Assembly (NCBI RefSeq): GCF_030324495.1
Contig: NZ_JACAGN010000015.1
Coordinates: 1-64,000 of the forward strand
From: Myroides sp. 1354
GTDB taxonomy: Bacteria; Bacteroidota; Bacteroidia; Flavobacteriales; Flavobacteriaceae
Length of the DNA: 64,000 nucleotides
Reading direction: 5' to 3'
Made by a program: the position numbers and the translations under genes. Numbering within the stretch: the first letter of the stretch is position 1; every line of letters starts with the position of its first letter. Below, piece by piece: positions 27,275 through 36,987 of this stretch. The notes under the pieces are model-generated. The model saw only the letters and a program-made list of their open reading frames with translations. It was not told where the DNA came from and searched no databases.

Positions 27275-27586
27275 TTAACTTACAGTCTTACCATTAAGTT
27301 GTTTGTATTTTTTCAATTCTTCAATTAATGCTCGATTTTCACTAGCAAGTTTTGTAAAACGCTCTTCTAATTGAACTAATTCTGCTTTTGTTGCTTCAAG
27401 TTCTTCAATGGCTTTTTTATACCGTTGTGCAAAATCATCTAGCATTTCACGGTAATACTTTACAGCCTTATTGACGTTATCCAATTCATTTGCCTGTACT
27501 TCAGCCGTATTCTTTCTTCGAGCTGCATACCAAGTACCTAAATTGGTTATAACACCAATTAGGGCTGTAAGTATCACTTCATTCAT
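27275..27586 (-). CDS. Small membrane protein with coiled coil (holin candidate)
   Basis: The 103-residue protein has one N-terminal hydrophobic segment (ILTALIGVITNLGTWYAA) and then a long Glu/Lys coiled coil to residue 95. The layout could suit a holin or a scaffold-like factor; it sits among head genes and not in the lysis cassette, so neither is certain. Three bases separate it from the capsid gene. Confidence 0.5.
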   Translation of the reverse strand: MNEVILTALIGVITNLGTWYAARRKNTAEVQANELDNVNKAVKYYREMLDDFAQRYKKAIEELEATKAELVQLEERFTKLASENRALIEELKKYKQLNGKTVS

Positions 27587-27588
27587 AA

Positions 27589-28485
27589 TTAAATGATTGC
27601 TCCGATTGCTTTATTTTGTACCGGCATAGCAATAAAATAATGACGATAGTTTAATAAATTTGTTTGTGTAGTTGGATTAGATGCTGCTGGAGAAAAATAC
27701 TGCTTAGTATTTCCTGTTTTCTTACCAATATTATCTACATAAAATGCAAATGAACCTACCTTATCCTCAGGATCAGCAATTGCTCCCCAAGCTAATTTTG
27801 CTTTAGTTGTGGCACTGTATTTAGGATTAGAAACATATGTAAATACATGAAATCCTGCTATCTGTTGGTTTACTTTACCTGTATTGTGATCTACAAGTAA
27901 ATTTCCAAAACGCTCACGATCTGTCAACAACTTATTGTAATGATCTGTAGCCATTACAAAACGGCGATTATCTTCTGGAATCTCATTTTTATCAAATCCG
28001 TCTTTTACCGAAACCATTGCTTGATACACATCATTAGCAGTATAATTATCTGGGAGTTCAATAATAGGAGTAGAAGCTGTATTTGCAGCAGGTGCAATTG
28101 CATGCGCTGCTTTTTTATATTTTGTTGTATTGATCTGACGACGATGTCCTCTTGTTGCTGAATCAATTTTAGGATATGAAGCTCCCATTGCTGAATCATC
28201 AGAAATTGAGGTAGCTTTAGTCTGATACTTATCCAAAGTTAATTGTACAGTCCCATCTTCGAACTCTTGGACTTCTATTGGATATGTTGTATTATTAATC
28301 AACACATCAGGACTGAATGTTTCGATAGGAATATGAATAATATTCTTTTCTGTGGCTGTGTTTTCACCTAAGGTATAAACGTCTGTATCCAATTCAGGAA
28401 TATTATCTAACCATGGTGCAACATCGGAAGTAGTTAAAAGTGTTATAACTCTAGACTCCCAAATTTCTGGAAAATTTGCTGGCAT
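27589..28485 (-). CDS. Major capsid protein
   Basis: A 298-residue capsid subunit with NTTYPIEVQEFEDGTVQLTL and DKYQTKATSISDD in the N-terminal half and RRFVMATDHYNKLLTDRERF in the centre. The gene follows the protease/scaffold gene. Only nine bases separate it from the upstream stop. Fold inferred as HK97-like from family resemblance. Confidence 0.85.
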   Translation of the reverse strand: MPANFPEIWESRVITLLTTSDVAPWLDNIPELDTDVYTLGENTATEKNIIHIPIETFSPDVLINNTTYPIEVQEFEDGTVQLTLDKYQTKATSISDDSAMGASYPKIDSATRGHRRQINTTKYKKAAHAIAPAANTASTPIIELPDNYTANDVYQAMVSVKDGFDKNEIPEDNRRFVMATDHYNKLLTDRERFGNLLVDHNTGKVNQQIAGFHVFTYVSNPKYSATTKAKLAWGAIADPEDKVGSFAFYVDNIGKKTGNTKQYFSPAASNPTTQTNLLNYRHYFIAMPVQNKAIGAII

Positions 28486-28494
28486 CTTTTAAAT

Positions 28495-29439
28495 TTATTT
28501 TGTTTTAAACATTTTTTGATAAGCATCAGGATGATTAGCTTTAAATGCTAATTGTTCATCCAATGATAGAGTTTGGAATTTCTCATCTGTCATACCGACA
28601 GCATCAGGAATTCCTTTATTTTGGATTTGAGCAGCTAAAGAGGTTGATCCTGGAATACCATCTAAAATATTTTTAGCTATATCATAATCAAGACCTAAAA
28701 AAGTTTCTCTTTGTTCTTTTTTTATTTTTCCTGCCTTTTCAGCTTGATCAATTAATGCTAGTTTAGCAGCCTGAGCCTCTTGTGCTTCTTTGTCTTTGAA
28801 GGCTTTTAATTGGGCTGTTACAGCTGTCAATTGATTACTAAGTCCTAAAACTTTAGCTTCTATAATATTTGCATCTACACCCTCAGTTGGTGCTTCCTCA
28901 ATGCTTAATGCCTGTAATACGGCTAATGACAATACAATTTTTTTCATGTTATCTGTTTCGTTTTCAAATTCTGTTGGAATTAAAGACAGTTGAGCCTGTA
29001 CTTCATCGTCTTTTAATAATTGTAATTCTGAGTTATATAGGTGTATCGTATTTTGATTGCTTGGAACAGCTACTATTGACACCTCATATAATTCGCATTT
29101 AGTCAGTACTAGTTTATCACCAATCCATTCTAAATCATCTGGATGCCAAATAATTCCCATTGAACATCCTTTTATAAAACCTCGTTCTACTTTTCCAGCT
29201 ATTTTATTTGATACTTCATCTGCTGTATCAAATTCAGGTAACATTGTTAAAAGATTGTTTTCTTTTTGAATGTTGAGCCATTTACCGATAACTGCATGAT
29301 TGGATACAAAATGCCCATCAAGCATCACAGGGTTTTTTTCAAATCGTACTAATGAAATTCCAGAGGTTAAGACATAAAACCCGTATGAGTTTTTTTGTTC
29401 TTGGTCATTAACAACGAATCTGTTTATTTTTTTACTCAT
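28495..29439 (-). CDS. Prohead serine protease with scaffold-like C-terminus
   Basis: The 314-residue protein has an N-terminal HK97-type protease domain with catalytic His in LDGHFVSNH near residue 43 and Ser in GCSMGI near 91, and a charged helical C-terminal region (about 190-310) suitable for scaffold. It is the first gene of the leftward head-tail operon. The gap 29440-29588 to the rightward terminase genes should hold divergent late promoters. Confidence 0.8.
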   Translation of the reverse strand: MSKKINRFVVNDQEQKNSYGFYVLTSGISLVRFEKNPVMLDGHFVSNHAVIGKWLNIQKENNLLTMLPEFDTADEVSNKIAGKVERGFIKGCSMGIIWHPDDLEWIGDKLVLTKCELYEVSIVAVPSNQNTIHLYNSELQLLKDDEVQAQLSLIPTEFENETDNMKKIVLSLAVLQALSIEEAPTEGVDANIIEAKVLGLSNQLTAVTAQLKAFKDKEAQEAQAAKLALIDQAEKAGKIKKEQRETFLGLDYDIAKNILDGIPGSTSLAAQIQNKGIPDAVGMTDEKFQTLSLDEQLAFKANHPDAYQKMFKTK

Positions 29440-29588
29440 TACTTCATAGCTATTTTGTTTTGGTTCGACTTAATTACACCACAAAGATTTAAAGCTTTGA
29501 AGGCGAAAAAAAACACCTGTAAGGCATCTAAACACTTAATTGAATAAAGCGCTTTGTTAAGGGAATTTTGTCTATAAATAGGTAAAAA

Positions 29589-30146
29589 ATGAGTAGAGAT
29601 AAAGACAAAATAGAGTTAGATAAAGACTATGGTAAAAGGTTATTCATAGAGGGTAATACTCAAAAAGAAATTGCCCGTAGATTGGGAAGAACAGAAAAAA
29701 CTATTGGTAAATGGAAAGATGAAGGTAAATGGGATGAGCTCAGAAAATCTTTATTAATAACAAAGGATAATCAACTTAATAGTTTATATAATCAATTAGA
29801 TCGATTAAATAAGGAAATTGATACACGACCTATTGTCTATGATATCCCAGCTATTTTACTTAAACCTGTTAAATTAAAAGACGAACATGGGAATGAGTCT
29901 ATTGCATGGCCAGAATATAATGCAAGTGATTTTCCTGTGAAAATATCTAATACTCCGACAAGTAAAGAAGCTGATATTATAGCAAAACTTACTAGTGCCA
30001 TCAATAAGCTTGAGACAGAAACTTCTATTGGTGAAATTGTTGATGTTGCAAAACAAATTATTCAATTCACTCAAGGTGTAGACTTAGAATTTGCAAAGAA
30101 TCTCACAGAGTATTTCGATTTGTTTATTAAACAAAAAATGAGTTAA
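29589..30146 (+). CDS. Terminase small subunit-like DNA-binding protein
   Basis: The 185-residue protein has a helix-turn-helix near residues 20-45 (GNTQKEIARRLGRTEKTIGKW), typical of the DNA-recognising terminase small subunits of Mu relatives (DUF1804-like). It precedes the large subunit by two bases and opens the rightward packaging operon. Confidence 0.75.
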   Translation: MSRDKDKIELDKDYGKRLFIEGNTQKEIARRLGRTEKTIGKWKDEGKWDELRKSLLITKDNQLNSLYNQLDRLNKEIDTRPIVYDIPAILLKPVKLKDEHGNESIAWPEYNASDFPVKISNTPTSKEADIIAKLTSAINKLETETSIGEIVDVAKQIIQFTQGVDLEFAKNLTEYFDLFIKQKMS

Positions 30147-30148
30147 CC

Positions 30149-31669
30149 ATGGCTAAAAAAAAGACATCTAAACAGCTATGGGAAGACTGGAGTGAGTTTA
30201 GAGAAAATACAAGAAGGGCTACTCCAATTGATTTAAATGAAACAGCAATAGAAAAAGCCAATAGAATCAAAAAATTAGAAGCTGATGATGAGGCTTGGTT
30301 TAAATACTATTTTCCTAATTTCTATTCATCAGAACCTGCTGATTTTCACAAAAAATCAACAAAGCTTGTAATGTCAACAATGGAATTATATCTAATACGC
30401 TCCTGGAGTCGTGAATTAGCCAAATCTGCTCGTACGATGATGGAAACTTTAAAATTGGTTTTAACCAAAAAAAAGAAAAACATCTTACTAGTATCAAACT
30501 CTTATGACAATGCTGTTCGTTTATTATTGCCTTATAAAAATATTCTAGAAAGCAATCAACGCATTATCAACGATTACGGAGAGCAAGCTACTATAGGGAA
30601 ATGGGAAAATGGTGAATTTACCACTAAACAAGGTGCATCATTTCGTGCGTTGGGTGCAGGTCAATCACCACGTGGTACTCGTAATGACGCTGCAAGACCT
30701 GATTTGATACTTATTGATGATATTGATACTGATGAAGAATGCAGAAATCCAGAACGAATCCGAAATAAAATGAAATGGATTCAAGAAGCTTTAATACCAA
30801 CACGTTCAATATCAAATCCTCTAATGATTATCGTCTGTGGTAACATTATTGCAAAATTTTGTTGTATTACTGAACTGGCCAAAAAAGCAGATAAACATGA
30901 AATTGTAAACATTAGAGACAAAGAAGGAAATTCAACCTGGCCTGAGAAAAATTCTGAAGAAATGATTGATCGTGTCTTGAGTTCTATTAGTTACAACTCA
31001 GCACAAAAAGAATATTTCAACAATCCAGTACAAGAAGGAGATGTATTTAAAAAAATAGTTTTTGATCGTTGTCCACCTCTTAAATCATGTGAACGTATTT
31101 TAATTTATGGAGATCCTGCAACATCTAATAAAGATAAAGGAAATTCGTCTACAAAAGGAGTAGGTGTAATAGGTTATAAGGCAGGCAAATATTATTTATA
31201 TAAGATATGGTTAGATACTATGCGAAATTCAAGATTTGTTGACGCTCTTTTTGAAGCTTATAATTACTTAATCATTGAATCAGTAGATATAAAACGAGTA
31301 TATATAGAGAATAATAGTCTACAAGACCCATTTTATGAGCAGGTGATTGCACCTTTAATTCGTATAAAAGAAAAAGATAAAGGCTCACTTCCTATTACTC
31401 TAGATTCACGTAAAAAACCTGAGAAGTTTTATCGAATCGAAGGAACCTTAGAACCAATTCATCGAAATGGTAATTTAATTTTTAACATTAAGGAGAAAAA
31501 GAATCCTCACATGGAACGTATGGAACAACAAATGCTAGGTGTTGCTCCAACAGCAAAAATGATGGATGGACCAGATTTATTAGAAGGAGGTGTTTGGATT
31601 ATTCAAAACAGTATAGCTACATCAAATAATACATATTCAGTAGGCTTTAGAAACTGTCAAAAATATTAA
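30149..31669 (+). CDS. Terminase large subunit
   Basis: The 506-residue packaging motor has a deviant Walker A (SRELAKSARTM near 88), Walker B with acidic pair (DLILIDDIDTD near 189), and a nuclease domain beginning IYGDPATS near 322. Normal length for Mu gp28-like terminases. Part of the packaging operon. Confidence 0.9.
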   Translation: MAKKKTSKQLWEDWSEFRENTRRATPIDLNETAIEKANRIKKLEADDEAWFKYYFPNFYSSEPADFHKKSTKLVMSTMELYLIRSWSRELAKSARTMMETLKLVLTKKKKNILLVSNSYDNAVRLLLPYKNILESNQRIINDYGEQATIGKWENGEFTTKQGASFRALGAGQSPRGTRNDAARPDLILIDDIDTDEECRNPERIRNKMKWIQEALIPTRSISNPLMIIVCGNIIAKFCCITELAKKADKHEIVNIRDKEGNSTWPEKNSEEMIDRVLSSISYNSAQKEYFNNPVQEGDVFKKIVFDRCPPLKSCERILIYGDPATSNKDKGNSSTKGVGVIGYKAGKYYLYKIWLDTMRNSRFVDALFEAYNYLIIESVDIKRVYIENNSLQDPFYEQVIAPLIRIKEKDKGSLPITLDSRKKPEKFYRIEGTLEPIHRNGNLIFNIKEKKNPHMERMEQQMLGVAPTAKMMDGPDLLEGGVWIIQNSIATSNNTYSVGFRNCQKY

Positions 31670-31671
31670 AA

Positions 31672-31830
31672 ATGAAAAAAGCAGTAGTTACTTATCAAAT
31701 AGGTGTAGATATTTTAGGCTTTCCAATCTATATAGAACATCATATTTATACAGATAAACCAACAGAAAGTAAAAATGATAAATCCAAACAATGGATTAAT
31801 GTAATTGAAAAACAAATTAAACAACATTGA
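31672..31830 (+). CDS. Small packaging-operon protein (52 aa)
   Basis: A 52-residue frame from ATG at 31672, two bases after the terminase stop and ending one base before the next gene start at 31832. Tight packing on both sides supports expression. Sequence: MKKAVVTYQIGVDILG onward, with His-His and a lysine-rich end. No family recognised. Confidence 0.55.
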   Translation: MKKAVVTYQIGVDILGFPIYIEHHIYTDKPTESKNDKSKQWINVIEKQIKQH

Positions 31831-31831
31831 T

Positions 31832-32293
31832 ATGTTTTTACAACCAGAAGATTTAAAAAACAGCATTTACAACTATCAAGTTAGTCAGATTACTGAAGGA
31901 GACGATAGTATTATAATTCAAGCTTTACAAGCAGCAGAACAAGAGTGTAGAAGTTACCTAGAAGCTAATATAAATATCAAACAAAATCAAGATGGACGCT
32001 TTATATATGATGTTGAAAATATATTCAACAAAACTGGTCCATCACGTAATGCATTAATTTTACAATACTGTATTACCATTGCTAAATGGTATATAGTAGA
32101 ATTGTGTAATGCTGATGTTATAATGGAACAAGCAAAGGATCGATATGATAGAGTAATGACCAATTTAAAAGCTCTATCTAATGGTTCTTCCACCCTTGGA
32201 AGTCTTCCTATTAAAAACATAGAAGATGACCCTAACTTAGATAATGTTAAACCTTTTTCTTTTGGCAGTAGAAAGAAATTTAATCATGAATAA
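31832..32293 (+). CDS. Mu gp36-like head protein (DUF1320)
   Basis: The ATG at 31832 (MFLQPEDLKNSIYNY) is preferred over an upstream TTG at 31805 that would overlap the preceding small gene. The 153-residue product has the DUF1320 pattern of helix plus SRNALILQYCITIAKWYI. In Mu relatives gp36 is a head-tail connector-type protein. Confidence 0.75.
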   Translation: MFLQPEDLKNSIYNYQVSQITEGDDSIIIQALQAAEQECRSYLEANINIKQNQDGRFIYDVENIFNKTGPSRNALILQYCITIAKWYIVELCNADVIMEQAKDRYDRVMTNLKALSNGSSTLGSLPIKNIEDDPNLDNVKPFSFGSRKKFNHE

Positions 32294-32295
32294 TT

Positions 32296-33507
32296 ATGGC
32301 AAAAGCAGGTTCCAAAACTAATAAAAAAGAAAAATCAGCAACTCCAACTTTACTTACGACCATATCAAGTCAAGTTGTTCAAAAAACGATTACTAATACA
32401 CGTAAAGATATTCAGGATTGGCGTAGAGCTGAAAACTTAGCTTTAAATGTTGAAAGTAGACAGTTATGGCCAATTCAACTACTGTTTAAAAACATTTTAA
32501 AGGATACAACATTAACTTCTCAAATAGAAAATAGACGTCTGAATGTCCTTTCGGCTTCCTTTGTCTTACAAGATGAGCAAGGAAATGAGTTAGAAGATTT
32601 AACTCGTAATCTCCAAAATGCTAAATGGATTAATAAAATAAACAATGCTATTTTTGAGCGAAAATTGTTTTTTCATTCCCTAATTGAAGTAAGACAAGAA
32701 AACAACCAAGTAAGGGTTAATTTGATTCCTAGAGAAAATGTTAATCCATTTGAGGGGCTAGTTTACTTTGATTATACAGATCAAACTAGTAGTATTAACT
32801 ATAGAAATTCAGAAGAGTATAATAAGACTCTATTTGAATTCGGAGAAGATTTTGAAGACTTAGGTCTTCTTAACAAATCTATTCCTCATATATTAATGAA
32901 GCGATTTACTCAAAGTTGTTGGAGTGAATTGTGTGAGATTTATGGGATTCCTCCACGAGTTATGAAAACCAATACACAGGATCCTACAATGCGTGCACGT
33001 GGAGAAAAAATGCTACAAGATATGGGAGCAGCTGCTTGGATGCTAATAGATTCATCAGAACATTTTGAATTTGCACAAGGAGTTAGTACTAATGGCGATG
33101 TATATAAAAACTTTATGGATTTCTGTAATGCTGAAATTCGTTTACTCATTACAGGGGTTCAATTAGGACAAGACTCTAAAAATGGATCACGAGCAAAAGA
33201 AGAAGTTGCATTAAACATGTTTAATGATTTAATAAACGCTGATTTATCTGAAATAGAGGAAGAATGGAATAATAAACTTATGCCAGCCTTTATTCAAATG
33301 GGGATTTTTCCAGAAGGGACTAAATACATGTATCCACCATCAGAGGATATTGGCGAATTATTTTCTCGTACACAACAAGCCTTACAATATTATGAGGTAG
33401 ATGCTCAATGGTACAAACAAAAATTTGGCATAGAGGTTACTGAACGACGTCAACAGTCAAATATTTTCCAACAAGGTATTCAACCTAGTGATAGTTTTTT
33501 CGTGTAA
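32296..33507 (+). CDS. Portal protein (DUF935, Mu gp29-like)
   Basis: The 403-residue protein matches the DUF935 portal family: TDTSQIENRRLNVL-type N-terminal motif (here TLTSQIENRRLNVLSA), WSELCEIYGIPPRVMKT near 212, and MQLGQ-like ITGVQLGQDSKNGSRA near 290. It forms the dodecameric packaging vertex. A hairpin follows its stop. Confidence 0.88.
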   Translation: MAKAGSKTNKKEKSATPTLLTTISSQVVQKTITNTRKDIQDWRRAENLALNVESRQLWPIQLLFKNILKDTTLTSQIENRRLNVLSASFVLQDEQGNELEDLTRNLQNAKWINKINNAIFERKLFFHSLIEVRQENNQVRVNLIPRENVNPFEGLVYFDYTDQTSSINYRNSEEYNKTLFEFGEDFEDLGLLNKSIPHILMKRFTQSCWSELCEIYGIPPRVMKTNTQDPTMRARGEKMLQDMGAAAWMLIDSSEHFEFAQGVSTNGDVYKNFMDFCNAEIRLLITGVQLGQDSKNGSRAKEEVALNMFNDLINADLSEIEEEWNNKLMPAFIQMGIFPEGTKYMYPPSEDIGELFSRTQQALQYYEVDAQWYKQKFGIEVTERRQQSNIFQQGIQPSDSFFV

Positions 33508-33529
33508 GCCCCAAAGCTTATTTTGGGGC
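33508..33529 (+). terminator. Hairpin between portal and MuF genes
   Basis: gccccaaa at 33508-33515 pairs with tttggggc at 33522-33529, followed by only ttta. It could be a partial terminator or block the weak TTG start of the next gene. Confidence 0.5.
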
Positions 33530-33551
33530 TTTACATAGCCGTTTAGGATTT

Positions 33552-34976
33552 TTGTATAATTGTCATTGCGATGATTGTAAAACCTTACAACTAGATGTCA
33601 ATGAAAATAAAGAGACTGTTTTTAAAGAAGTTTTAAAAGCTGGTGAAAAGGCATTTAAACACCTTTTAAAAAATGGAGGATATAAAGTAGAAGACATTAC
33701 ACAAAAACCTTATCAAAATTTAATTAATGAAACAAACAAGGTGTTTCAAAAAACAATACAGGATAATATTATATCTCCAGTCCTACGTTCATCTTTAGAA
33801 AATGATGCATTTTTGTTTGGTTCTTTGAAAGCACATTCGCAGCTCTTTGAAGCTAATTCTTTATTAACTAATAAAGATGGTCAAATTAAATCACATGCAC
33901 AGCTAGAGCAGGAATTAAATAAATTAAATGTAACTTATAACAACAATTATTTACAGGCTGAATACCAATTTGCAGTGAGTTCTTCAATGAGTGCCAATCG
34001 TTGGTCAAAAGTTTCAGATAGATATAATTTACAATATCGAACAGCAAATGACGACAAAGTCAGAGATGAACATCGTGTACTGCATGATATTACACTACCT
34101 GTTGAAGATGATTTTTGGAAAAAATATTATCCTCCTAACGGTTGGCGTTGTCGTTGTGTAGCAGTTCAGGTACGTAAGAGCAAATACCCTGAAAGTGATT
34201 CAGAAAAAGCAAATAAAGCAGGTGAACAAGCAACATCACAAATAGGTAAAGACGGTAAAAATAGATTAGAAATATTTCGTTTCAATCCTGGAGCTACACT
34301 TAAACTAATGCCTCCTGAACATCCATATAATAAAGTTAATGGAGCTGAAAAAGTAAAAGAAGTTGTTAGTCAAAAATTTATTCCCAAATACTTAGATGAA
34401 ATAGAACAGAAATTTGAGATTAAAATTGATAAAAATATTCTCAAAAATTTAAATCAGGACATAACAATGACAAATGATAACAGAAGACCTACTGCTTTTA
34501 GTGGACTGAGAAACACTGTTAATATAGTTGATGATGAAAAAAACAAAGGAAAGTGGCGTATTAGATCTATTTTTCATCATGAAATAGGTCATGCTGTTGA
34601 TCATCAAAATAAATTATCATATAGGCAGGAAGTGAAAGATCTAATGAACAAATACCGTGATAAATATTCAGATAAAAAAAACACAGGCTTTAAAAATTTC
34701 AATTTAAAAGTAAACACAATTCTTAATCAAGCAAGAATTAATAAAGATTTTGACTCATTTTATCAAGCAGTATCGGCTGGAGATACACTAATGTCTTTAA
34801 ATTCTAAATATGGATTTGGGCATACGAAGAAGTATTTTTCAGTAGAAAGAAATTCAGAAAAAGAATTTTTAGCTCATTGTTTTGAGAACAAGTATGACAA
34901 AAATCCAGTTTTACAACAAATTGATCCTGAACTATATTCAGATATGATAAAACTAATAGAAAATCTACTCCATTAA
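33552..34976 (+). CDS. MuF-type head morphogenesis protein fused to a metalloprotease-like domain
   Basis: The 474-residue frame has no ATG before residue about 150, so TTG at 33552 is the likely start. Residues 1-220 are a MuF/SPP1 gp7-like head domain ending in the conserved Cys pair region NGWRCRCVAVQVRKSK. After a linker, residues 290-474 hold a zinc-metallopeptidase-like module with HHEIGHAVD (HExxH at 343-347) and a downstream glutamate (SEKEFLAHCFE). MuF proteins with C-terminal toxin or enzyme modules are a known class. It may be an injected effector (inference). Confidence 0.75.
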   Translation: MYNCHCDDCKTLQLDVNENKETVFKEVLKAGEKAFKHLLKNGGYKVEDITQKPYQNLINETNKVFQKTIQDNIISPVLRSSLENDAFLFGSLKAHSQLFEANSLLTNKDGQIKSHAQLEQELNKLNVTYNNNYLQAEYQFAVSSSMSANRWSKVSDRYNLQYRTANDDKVRDEHRVLHDITLPVEDDFWKKYYPPNGWRCRCVAVQVRKSKYPESDSEKANKAGEQATSQIGKDGKNRLEIFRFNPGATLKLMPPEHPYNKVNGAEKVKEVVSQKFIPKYLDEIEQKFEIKIDKNILKNLNQDITMTNDNRRPTAFSGLRNTVNIVDDEKNKGKWRIRSIFHHEIGHAVDHQNKLSYRQEVKDLMNKYRDKYSDKKNTGFKNFNLKVNTILNQARINKDFDSFYQAVSAGDTLMSLNSKYGFGHTKKYFSVERNSEKEFLAHCFENKYDKNPVLQQIDPELYSDMIKLIENLLH

Positions 34977-34977
34977 A

Positions 34978-35187
34978 ATGCAAGAAATAATAGATAGTAT
35001 TATAGATTTAGAATACAAACAGTTATTAATAACTGTTTGGTTGAATTTGCCTGAAAATCAGCACAAAATGTTCATGGACATATTGCAAAGAGCAATCAAA
35101 AATGATAAAAAGATTTTTGTTGATGAAGAAAATTTAAATTTCAATTGGGACAGTCTAAGAATTTCTAATATTAAAATTAATGATTGA
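34978..35187 (+). CDS. Small gene after MuF fusion, immunity candidate
   Basis: 69 residues from the ATG at 34978, one base after the MuF stop, ending at the gpG start. Acidic and helical (IIDSIIDLEYKQLLITVW). If the MuF C-terminus is a toxin, this is where a cognate immunity protein would sit; this is inference from position only. Confidence 0.5.
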   Translation: MQEIIDSIIDLEYKQLLITVWLNLPENQHKMFMDILQRAIKNDKKIFVDEENLNFNWDSLRISNIKIND

Positions 35188-35726
35188 TGAAACCAAATCA
35201 AATAATTGAGTTATTTATTCAAGACGTAGCTGTAGAGCTTAATGATGAGTTTGATCGTAATTTTGAAAGAAAGGCTTTTTTTGATGAAACTTGGCCAGCA
35301 GAAAAACTAAAGAATTCGAATGGTAGTTTAATGAATAGAACCGGAACTTTACGCGCTTCCATCTCTAATAACATCCTAAATGATATTATTTCTTGGCAAA
35401 GTTCATTACCATACTCTGAAATACACAATACAGGAGGTAAAATAAAGATTACACAGAAAATGAGAAATTTCTTTTGGGCGATGTATTATAAGAACATTGG
35501 AAATACTCTATATGATATAAAAACTAAATCCGCAGTTTATAATGACGCACCGAAAGAAGCAATATTTTGGAAGGCTTTAGCTTTAAAGAAAATAGGAGAT
35601 GAGATTACCATTCCTAAAAGACAGTTCATTGGAAATCATCCTAGAGTACATGAAGTCATACAAGATGTATTTAATGACATGGAGAATGAATTAAATAACT
35701 ATGTATTAAATAATTTAAATAAATAA
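35184..35726 (+). CDS. Phage virion morphogenesis protein (Mu gpG-like)
   Basis: The 180-residue protein has LMNRTGTLRASISNNIL and LPYSEIHNTGG, hallmarks of the gpG/HK97 gp10-like virion morphogenesis family. Overlaps the upstream small gene by four bases. Acts in head-tail joining. Confidence 0.8.
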   Translation: MMKPNQIIELFIQDVAVELNDEFDRNFERKAFFDETWPAEKLKNSNGSLMNRTGTLRASISNNILNDIISWQSSLPYSEIHNTGGKIKITQKMRNFFWAMYYKNIGNTLYDIKTKSAVYNDAPKEAIFWKALALKKIGDEITIPKRQFIGNHPRVHEVIQDVFNDMENELNNYVLNNLNK

Positions 35727-35727
35727 T

Positions 35728-36156
35728 ATGGAAACTATCTATAACAGTATTTTAGAGAAACTAACTGAAATACCTGAGCTAAAATACAGTGGGGAAGATT
35801 GGGGACAATTAAATTATTATGGAACCGATTGTCCTGTACAATGGCCCTGTTGTGTATTTGATATGAATTCTGCTACTTATTCCGAAACTTCAGGACCACA
35901 ACAAGCAACTCTTCAAATAGCTTTTAACATTGCCAATCTAAGACTAACCCCCAATTCTGCACGAGCATCCGTTCAGCAAAAAGAAAATAGTTGGGAAGTA
36001 ATAAAGTTGATTGAAACTATTCATAATAAATTAAAAAGATTCAGACCACATCCACAACATGGACGATTAATTCGCTTAAGTTTAAGAAAAATAAAAAGAC
36101 AGGACGCTATTAAACAATATGAAGTAATTTATTCTATAAGTCTGAATGAAGTTTAA
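35728..36156 (+). CDS. Tail completion / head-tail joining protein
   Basis: The 142-residue protein has WPCCVFDMNSATYSETSG, a pattern of Mu gp37-like proteins, and ends the rightward operon. It overlaps by four bases the convergent small gene at 36153. Confidence 0.55.
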   Translation: METIYNSILEKLTEIPELKYSGEDWGQLNYYGTDCPVQWPCCVFDMNSATYSETSGPQQATLQIAFNIANLRLTPNSARASVQQKENSWEVIKLIETIHNKLKRFRPHPQHGRLIRLSLRKIKRQDAIKQYEVIYSISLNEV

Positions 36157-36389
36157 AACAAACTCATTTGAGTAGCCTTTTGCTCTTCTATCTTTGCTAA
36201 TTCTTTTTTTACAGGAGTCCCTAATATCTCGTATAAAGTAGTTCGAGAAATTGGGTAAACAGGATAAATATGTTTTCTCCAAACGACAGTCGTAGGCACA
36301 TCATCTGACTTGTATTTATTATACAAGTCAAGTATTAATTGATAACGTCTCAATTTATTGATTTTTATACCTATTATCCTTGGATTCAT
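36153..36389 (-). CDS. Small conserved phage protein
   Basis: 78 residues, very basic, with VVWRKHIYPVYPISRTTLYEIL, a conserved phrase in Mu-like phages of Bacteroidota; function unknown, possibly DNA binding through an HTH-like RTTLYEIL segment. It is the last gene of the leftward early/middle block. Confidence 0.6.
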   Translation of the reverse strand: MNPRIIGIKINKLRRYQLILDLYNKYKSDDVPTTVVWRKHIYPVYPISRTTLYEILGTPVKKELAKIEEQKATQMSLF

Positions 36390-36453
36390 ACATCTTGAGA
36401 ATTATATAGTAACAAAAATACATCTTTTTTTAAAAGATGACAAACCTATAAAA

Positions 36454-36476
36454 AAACCGCCTTTTTAAGGCGGTTT
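36454..36476 (-). terminator. Rho-independent terminator after a lipoprotein gene
   Basis: aaaccgcc / ggcggttt with a seven-base loop, followed on the minus strand by a run of seven T. It ends the transcript of the lipoprotein gene at 36479. Confidence 0.8.
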
Positions 36477-36478
36477 AA

Positions 36479-36946
36479 CTATTCTTTTTCTAACTGTAAA
36501 GTTCTAACCATTTTAGAAGGATTTTTTAAAGTAAATTTCACCTCATTTATAATAGTATCAGCTTCTTTAGATGTAAGGTTTTTTTCTAACCATTTTGTAG
36601 ACGTTACATGATCAGAACCTTCATAAGGTAATGAAGCAATAAACTTAAAAAATAATATATTCTTGTTTAAATCACCTTTTGAATTTGTGATAACTGTAGC
36701 TCTAACAAACTCTACAGATTTAGTATCAGAAGAATTTGTCTCCACAATAAAATCTTCTCCAAGATTACTTTTTTTGCTTTCCCACATTTTTAAATCACCA
36801 CCTAATGTTTTATTTGTTGTAAATCCTTGTTTTTCAAGATTTAAATAAATATCTACAGGTTGTAATCCCTTAATTGCTTTTTCATTTTCATTCTTACCAC
36901 ATGAAAACATTAATGTAAGAATAGATAATAGTAATATTTTTTTCAT
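36479..36946 (-). CDS. Phage-encoded lipoprotein, possible superinfection or surface factor
   Basis: The 155-residue protein has a lipobox (LTLMFSCGK, cysteine at 16). It has its own terminator and a gene-free AT-rich leader (36947-36987), suggesting independent expression from the lysogen. A role in lysogenic conversion or superinfection exclusion is inference. No family recognised. Confidence 0.6.
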   Translation of the reverse strand: MKKILLLSILTLMFSCGKNENEKAIKGLQPVDIYLNLEKQGFTTNKTLGGDLKMWESKKSNLGEDFIVETNSSDTKSVEFVRATVITNSKGDLNKNILFFKFIASLPYEGSDHVTSTKWLEKNLTSKEADTIINEVKFTLKNPSKMVRTLQLEKE

Positions 36947-36987
36947 GTTTTATATATTTTTTCAAATATAACAAAAAAAGCTGGCCA

